NCBI GenBank assembly: GCA_001793945.1 | Contig: MGIW01000005.1 | Location: 1 to 54,981, forward strand | From: Candidatus Wolfebacteria bacterium RIFOXYD12_FULL_48_21 | GTDB taxonomy: Bacteria; Patescibacteriota; Minisyncoccia; UBA6257; UBA9933 | Direction of reading: 5' to 3' | Length of the DNA: 54,981 nt | In this document: positions 48,715 through 54,981 of the stretch, in pieces | How the letters are laid out: each line of letters opens with the position of its first letter | How positions within the stretch are numbered: the first letter of the stretch is position 1 | Position numbers and translations under genes: made by a program | Notes under the pieces: model-generated | Database searches by the model: none | What the model was told of the DNA's origin: nothing | The model's input: only the letters and a program-made list of their open reading frames with translations

Positions 48715-50124
48715 ATGAAGGACGAGATCGATATGATTCAAATAAAGAACGCCGTTGCAAATAATCTCAAGAATGTGAGCATTGATATTCCGTTAGGGAA
48801 ATTGGTGGCGGTTGTAGGGAAAAGCGGAAGCGGCAAGTCGTCGCTTATATATGATGTGGTGTACAAGGCATCGCAAGGGCACGCCGTGGAAGCGAAAGTG
48901 GGACCGCTGCCGAAGGTATTTGCGGTTGGGCAAAAGGTAAAGCCGACGGGCAAGATGAGTTTGGGAGAGACTAACTTCAAGCGGATGCGCGAAATGGTGG
49001 CGGAGGCAAAGAAAGGCAATCTGCTGATCGTCGACGAACCGTGCGCCGGAATGGCAAAAGAGGACAGGGAGAACATTTTGAAGATACTGAAAGACATTGT
49101 GCGAAAAGGCATATCGGTCATTATGGTAGAACATAGCAAAGATATGATCGTCGGCGCGGATCATGTTATCGAGTTTGGGCCGCATTCGGGGGCAAAAGGA
49201 GGCGAGGTAATCTTTCAAGGTTCGATCGCGCAATTTAAAAAGGCAAAAACGCCTACCGCGCTCTATGCGTTCTCGGATAAGGCGGGGAGCGTTGATTATG
49301 AAAGAAAGCCGAGCGATAGGGCAAAGGCCATGCAAAAGAAATGGCTGACGATCACGGGCATCGATAAGCATGTGATAAAGAACGGCGGAATCAGTTTTCC
49401 GTTGGGTAGTTTGGTGTGCGTTTCCGGGAGCATGGGGACGGGTAAATCGACATTGCTTTCCGTTGTCTACGGCGCCTTGTTTAAAGGAAAGAATGCATGG
49501 AAGATGCGACAAGGATTCAGGTCGATAGAGGGCAAAACGAATGTCAGGCGCTCCTATTTTGTCGACCAATCATTATTGAGCCAAATAGCCACAAGCACGC
49601 CGGCAACCTATGTGGGCATATGGGATAGCATCCGGGATGTATACGCAAAGCTTCCGGAGAGCAAAAAAATGAAATTGCATAAAACACACTTCAGTTTTAA
49701 TGCGAAAATAAATAAAGAAACGGAACAAAGGGTAGGCCGCGCGATATATAAGAGCAAGTCCATTTTTGATGTGCTGAACATGACTATCGATGAAGCTGCG
49801 GGATTGTTCGCCGACATTCCGCTGGTCGTTCGGAAGCTTGGGTTTTTGCAGGAAGTCGGTTTGGGGTATCTGGAGCTGGGCCAGCGTTCAAATACGCTCA
49901 GCGGAGGAGAGGCGCAGCGGGTGCGCTTGGCAAAGATACTGTCAAAAAAACTGGGCGACCGATGCATTTATATTTTGGATGTGCCGTCGCGCGGCTTGCA
50001 CCTGAGCGACCTGCCGACATTGATGAAGGTCTTGCAAAAGATCATCGACAAGAACAACACGGTGCTGATAGCGGAAAACAGGGAAGAGCTGATCAATAAC
50101 TGCGACCATGTTATAAGGCTATGA
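48715..50124 (+). CDS. Compact UvrA-like tandem ABC ATPase
   Basis: VVGKSGSGKSSLIYDVVY, GSMGTGKSTLLSVVYGALF, LGYLELGQRSNTLSGGEAQRVRLAKIL; ~470 aa. Confidence 0.75.
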   Translation: MKDEIDMIQIKNAVANNLKNVSIDIPLGKLVAVVGKSGSGKSSLIYDVVYKASQGHAVEAKVGPLPKVFAVGQKVKPTGKMSLGETNFKRMREMVAEAKKGNLLIVDEPCAGMAKEDRENILKILKDIVRKGISVIMVEHSKDMIVGADHVIEFGPHSGAKGGEVIFQGSIAQFKKAKTPTALYAFSDKAGSVDYERKPSDRAKAMQKKWLTITGIDKHVIKNGGISFPLGSLVCVSGSMGTGKSTLLSVVYGALFKGKNAWKMRQGFRSIEGKTNVRRSYFVDQSLLSQIATSTPATYVGIWDSIRDVYAKLPESKKMKLHKTHFSFNAKINKETEQRVGRAIYKSKSIFDVLNMTIDEAAGLFADIPLVVRKLGFLQEVGLGYLELGQRSNTLSGGEAQRVRLAKILSKKLGDRCIYILDVPSRGLHLSDLPTLMKVLQKIIDKNNTVLIAENREELINNCDHVIRL

Positions 50125-50242
50125 TGGCGAACAGGGGGTATAGGTATGCGGTAGCAGAGGGTGTCATGCGGACTTGACTTTTATTTGACAATTTGGTACA
50201 AATATAGCGTTATATTGAACATTTAAAACCTTGTATAAAAAG

Positions 50243-50294
50243 ATGAGGCGAGTAGTTAGGAGGTTTAAGAAAGCCTTTTGACTACTCGCCTCAT
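50243..50294 (+). promoter_or_regulatory. Long 5'-leader hairpin upstream of DGR target
   Basis: ATGAGGCGAGTAGT / ACTACTCGCCTCAT, 14-bp perfect arms, loop contains AGGAGG. Confidence 0.7.
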
Positions 50295-50353
50295 GAGAGC
50301 CGGGTCCTGCTTAGGCAGGCAAAATCAATTCTTCCGAAAAGGAGATGATGACG

Positions 50354-51262
50354 ATGAATGCATTGATCACATCAAGGGACCCCAATGGCCGGCAGGCAAC
50401 GAGTCTGTTCGAAGCCGCCTACAACAAGGCAAAGCTCGACGACCTTAGAGCGCAGCTGCTCAACGAGAAAGGTGGCGAGCTCCAGGCCGGCATCATCAAG
50501 CTCATCAACGAGCTGACGATGTCCAACCAGTACGCCAGCGAAGAAACGAAGTCCAACTACACCTACCCGTCGGAATACAAGGGGCCCAAACCGATCCAGC
50601 AGCAGATTGTGGCGATTGCCGACATCTTCAAACTTGATCCGGTCCACGCCCTTGAGTTCGCGAAAAATCTTCCCGAACTCAGATCGTTCGTTCCTAAAGA
50701 TGCTTTGGAGTGGACGGGCTGGTTTGCCATTCCCTCGATTGATGCCCTGGCCACCCGGTTTTTCCCGGAGGTCACCGACCCGGCCGAGAAGTACTGCCGT
50801 GCAATCATGCTCATCCACGAGAAGCTCGCCGCAACGAGGTCGTTCTACAACTGCCGCGAAGGGCAGATCGACAAGGAGCACCTGCAGATGCATGTCCGCA
50901 CTGTCGCTGCCATAGAGACCATCCAGGAAGCCCAGAAGGGCGATATCATGGTGATTGCCGCCCAGCTCGGTATGCGCCATCGTGGCCGCAGTGGCCGCAG
51001 AGCTCGTGAAGTCTTCTCGGCCAACGAGTTCGGCCTCAGTTCGCTGATGGTCGGCTCTATCGCCCTGGCTCATCCGGAACGGTTCGTTCGCAGCGAAGAG
51101 CTTGATATCGACTGCGCCGGAGACGAATGGTCCTCCGGGGGTGATGGCCAGTTCGGCAGGGCTCCGCTCTTCTTCTTCAGCGACGGGCTCGGGTTCGACG
51201 CGGTCGATCTCGACTACTTCCGCGACCTCTTTGGCTCTGGCTCCGCCTTTCTCTCGCAGTAA
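50354..51262 (+). CDS. DGR target protein, C-terminal variable region
   Basis: SD aaaggag; C-terminus GDGQFGRAPLFFFSDGLGFDAVDLDYFRDLFGSGSAFLSQ lies in VR. Confidence 0.88.
   Translation: MNALITSRDPNGRQATSLFEAAYNKAKLDDLRAQLLNEKGGELQAGIIKLINELTMSNQYASEETKSNYTYPSEYKGPKPIQQQIVAIADIFKLDPVHALEFAKNLPELRSFVPKDALEWTGWFAIPSIDALATRFFPEVTDPAEKYCRAIMLIHEKLAATRSFYNCREGQIDKEHLQMHVRTVAAIETIQEAQKGDIMVIAAQLGMRHRGRSGRRAREVFSANEFGLSSLMVGSIALAHPERFVRSEELDIDCAGDEWSSGGDGQFGRAPLFFFSDGLGFDAVDLDYFRDLFGSGSAFLSQ
51134..51260 (+). repeat. DGR variable repeat (VR)
   Basis: Aligned without gaps to 51664-51790 (+530); 20 differences, all at adenines in the template copy. Confidence 0.95.
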
Positions 51263-51291
51263 CTTTGCATTTTGTGCGCTTGAACTTTTTG

Positions 51292-51309
51292 ATCCGTCAG
51301 CTGACGGAT
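51292..51309. repeat. Perfect palindrome just downstream of VR
   Basis: ATCCGTCAGCTGACGGAT. Confidence 0.85.
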
Positions 51310-51337
51310 TGATCCTTGAGTTCGGCGCAACATACAG

Positions 51338-51368
51338 GCCATCCGCGTTCCGCGTGGGTGGCCTTTTT
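51338..51368 (+). terminator. Terminator after DGR target gene
   Basis: GGCCATCCGCGTTCCGCGTGGGTGGCCTTTTTTT. Confidence 0.8.
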
Positions 51369-51663
51369 TTGATTTTGAAAAAATTTTATGTATACTCAAA
51401 TTCAGATGGGGTTAATGGACGGCAGTTTACGGATTGCCGGCACCGCGTCCGCTCTTCAATAAAAACAACCGGAGTTCTCTTGATTACGGTTAAGGGGAGT
51501 GCGTTGCATTGGAGGGATACTGCTTGCTTTAGTCTGGCGCGGATGTTTTGTCTCAAAACTGTGCCGCCGATAAAATTCAGGATAAAAAGAATATAGCCCG
51601 ATGTCCTTAAAAATATCAGAAGTAAATCTTGATATCCGGTGATGCTGATGGGCGAAAGCAATA

Positions 51664-51790
51664 TCCGAGGGTGATGGCCAGTTCGACAAGGCTCCGATCT
51701 TCAACTTCAACGACAAGCTCAAGTTCGACGCGAACGATCTCGACAACTTCAACGACAACTATGGCTCTGGCTCCGCCTTTCTCTCGAAGT
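51664..51790 (+). repeat. DGR template repeat (TR)
   Basis: TCCGAGGGTGATGGCCAGTTCGACAAGGCTCCGATCTTCAACTTCAACGACAAGCTCAAG...; AAC/AAG-rich in the VR frame. Confidence 0.95.
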
Positions 51791-51806
51791 CACTCTTCAA
51801 TGCTAT

Positions 51807-51837
51807 AACAATACCCGCTATATTAGCGGGTATTGTT
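51807..51837. terminator. Bidirectional terminator between TR and avd
   Basis: AACAATACCCGCTATATTAGCGGGTATTGTT. Confidence 0.85.
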
Positions 51838-51847
51838 GAAAAATAGA

Positions 51848-52201
51848 TCACTGGCTGTCTTTTATGGATTTTATCCATCCGCCGAGCATTCTGCCTATCT
51901 CATCAATGTGTTCCTGAAGGAGGATATATTTTTTGGTATCGATCGCCTTGATATCTTTGGCAAGACGGACGAATATTCTGAACATGTTTATTTCCGTGCT
52001 CGCCTTCTCAAGAAAAGGCAGCTTCTGCTGTTTAGGGACTTGTCCGCCGATCATGATATGTTCCATGATATCCAAAAGCATGTTTTCGCATTTTTGCCAC
52101 AAGGCGTAACGGTCTTGTTTTGGAACAGTCTGCCGGATGGCGTAAAAGGTTTTGTATAGCTCATAGGTTTTTTTGAAGATGGGGATGTCGAGATCGTTCA
52201 T
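51848..52201 (-). CDS. avd: DGR accessory protein Avd-like (four-helix bundle)
   Basis: FKKTYELYKTFYAIRQTVPKQDRYALWQKCENMLLDIMEHI...RIFVRLAKDIKAIDTKKYILLQEHIDEIGRMLGGWIKS. Confidence 0.88.
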   Translation of the reverse strand: MNDLDIPIFKKTYELYKTFYAIRQTVPKQDRYALWQKCENMLLDIMEHIMIGGQVPKQQKLPFLEKASTEINMFRIFVRLAKDIKAIDTKKYILLQEHIDEIGRMLGGWIKSIKDSQ

Positions 52202-52218
52202 GGTTGTAGTTGGTTATT

Positions 52219-53338
<1,120 letters not shown>

Positions 53339-53396
53339 AATAGGGGTACATAGTATTTTCCTTGTCCCATACCTCATTTCCCCTTATACTCTTGGT

Positions 53397-53966
53397 ATGG
53401 TTATTCCATTTTTCTACTTATTTGTATTTTTATTTGCGGCAATCATTCACGAGGTCGCGCATGGCGCAATGGCGTATAAGTTGGGCGATCCGACCGCAAA
53501 GGACGCGGGGCGTTTGACATTGAATCCGATACGGCACATCGATCCGGTCGGGTCCATATTGCTGCCAGTAATGCTCTACCTGTTTCAGAGTCCGATCCTG
53601 TTCGGCTGGGCGAAGCCGGTGCCGTTCAACCCGATGTTCTTGAAAAACCCGAAGCGCGATGGCGGACTGATTGCGCTGGCAGGGCCGGTAAGTAACTTTG
53701 CGGTAGCGGCGGTCTTTTATGCCATTACGACGGGAATGTCGGTTTTTGGCGTGATCATACCAAACTTGCCGACATTTTTATCCATTATCATCTTTGTGAA
53801 TGTATGGCTTGGCATCATTAACCTTGTCCCATTGCCGCCACTCGATGGTTCAAAGGTATTGTTCATGCTGTTGCCGAAAAAATGGCACGGCGTCGAGCTG
53901 TTTTTGGAAAAAAATGGGCCGATATTGCTGATGATTCTTATTCTCATGCTCTTGTTTGTCTTCTGA
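53397..53966 (+). CDS. Site-2 protease (M50) family membrane peptidase
   Basis: AAIIHEVAHGAMAYKLGD; NLVPLPPLDGSKV. Confidence 0.92.
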   Translation: MVIPFFYLFVFLFAAIIHEVAHGAMAYKLGDPTAKDAGRLTLNPIRHIDPVGSILLPVMLYLFQSPILFGWAKPVPFNPMFLKNPKRDGGLIALAGPVSNFAVAAVFYAITTGMSVFGVIIPNLPTFLSIIIFVNVWLGIINLVPLPPLDGSKVLFMLLPKKWHGVELFLEKNGPILLMILILMLLFVF

Positions 53967-53982
53967 GCGAGGCTATGTCATT

Positions 53983-54052
53983 CCGAGTGAATCCGTCAGC
54001 CGACGGAGAAATCGAGGAATCTGCAGATCCCTCGGCAAGCTCGGGATGACAA
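53983..54052. repeat. Interspersed repeat
   Basis: GTCATTCCGAGTGAATCCGTCAGCCGACGGAGAAATCGAGGAATCTGCAG... Confidence 0.8.
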
Positions 54053-54152
54053 TATATGAATAACATGGGCTTCCAAGCTGTCAAATGTGCCTCGTGAGGC
54101 GCATTTGTTTTTTAGGGGGGCTTTTGATAAAATCAGGGTAACGCATTACGGT

Positions 54153-54611
54153 ATGACCAACAGAGTGACAGTGCAAAGCATCGATAAGAAGTTTGAGGCG
54201 CTCAGGCGTCCGGTACAACAAAAAGTACTGGCCATTCTTGCGGCCCTTAAAAAAGAAAATGTTTCGATAGATGTATTGTTGTTGGGAAACAGACAGATGC
54301 GCACATTGAACAGGCTTTATCGGGGAAAAGATTCTTCGACAAATGTATTGAGTTTTGAGGAGCCGAAACAATTCGTGTATCCGAAGGAAGAAATACGCAG
54401 AAAAGGGGAGATCTATTTGAACCCGGAAATGTCGAGCGATTGGTGGACGAAGCGGAATAAAAAGAAATCAGCTGAATTTTTGGGAATCGATTTTCTTTTG
54501 GTCCATGGCGTGTTGCACTTGTTTGGATTCGATCACATTGTTGGCACCGACGCCGTAAAAATGGAACGGAAAGAAACGGCGATCATGAAATTATTAGAAA
54601 TTAAGAATTAG
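54153..54611 (+). CDS. ybeY: Endoribonuclease YbeY
   Basis: LNRLYRGKDSSTNVLSFEEPK; LLVHGVLHLFGFDH. Confidence 0.92.
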   Translation: MTNRVTVQSIDKKFEALRRPVQQKVLAILAALKKENVSIDVLLLGNRQMRTLNRLYRGKDSSTNVLSFEEPKQFVYPKEEIRRKGEIYLNPEMSSDWWTKRNKKKSAEFLGIDFLLVHGVLHLFGFDHIVGTDAVKMERKETAIMKLLEIKN

Positions 54612-54636
54612 AAATTAGAAATTTTTATCACCCCTC

Positions 54637-54981
54637 ATGTTTATCACTGCACTTGATCTTGGAACGGCGGAAATAAAATTGGCGGTCGCGGAAGTCGGTA
54701 AAGACGGTAAATTGTCGATCCTCGAAATGGTAAAGGTGCCGTCCGGGGGAGTGAACAAAGGAGAGGTGACCGATGTGGAAGCGGCAACGGCCGCACTTGA
54801 AGCGGCATTCGATGAAATAGCGGGCATCGATAAGTCCGTGTTGGATAATCTGTTTGTGAACATTAACGGCAGGCGCGTTGTGGTAAGCGGTTCGCGTGGC
54901 ATCGCGGCCGTTTCACGCGGAACAAATGAAATAGGGCAGGAAGACATGGATCGCGCCATTGCAGGAGCGGAAGCTATTAAG
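54637..54981 (+). CDS. ftsA: Cell division protein FtsA (partial, runs off window)
   Basis: MFITALDLGTAEIKLAVAEV; INGRRVVVSGSRGIAAVSRGTNEIGQEDMDRAI. Confidence 0.88.
   Translation, partial: MFITALDLGTAEIKLAVAEVGKDGKLSILEMVKVPSGGVNKGEVTDVEAATAALEAAFDEIAGIDKSVLDNLFVNINGRRVVVSGSRGIAAVSRGTNEIGQEDMDRAIAGAEAIK

Overview
The window reads as a Patescibacteria/CPR-type chromosome segment. Basis: an unlinked 16S rRNA gene, a compact type IV pilus locus, recA, ftsK, gatB, miaA, rnhB, prfA, rpmE, rplY, ybeY and the start of ftsA, plus many short interspersed palindromic repeats. Lineage is inferred, not searched. Four things stand out. (1) A complete diversity-generating retroelement (DGR, ~50.2-53.3 kb): a target gene with a 3' variable repeat, a template repeat exactly 530 bp downstream that differs at 20 sites, all 20 being A in the template, an Avd-like gene and a DGR-type reverse transcriptase. 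The RT ORF is split by a (GA)35 microsatellite, and gaining one GA unit would restore the frame, so this is a candidate phase-variable DGR. (2) An accessory region (~4.5-14.6 kb) where the 3' end of a sensor histidine kinase gene recurs at least five more times as truncated remnants sharing the same right edge. The remnants separate small modules: a graspetide (ATP-grasp) RiPP with an unannotated 46-aa precursor, a radical-SAM/SPASM RiPP with an unannotated 46-aa Cys-rich precursor, HExxH and M16 peptidases, and small peptides under a duplicated leader. (3) The 16S 3' tail lacks the CCTCC anti-Shine-Dalgarno although helix 45 is intact. Core genes here mostly lack SD sequences and several look leaderless, while the accessory/RiPP/DGR-target genes carry strong SDs. 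(4) Interspersed palindromic repeats appear in frame inside two repair enzymes. All calls come from reading the sequence; no searches were run.
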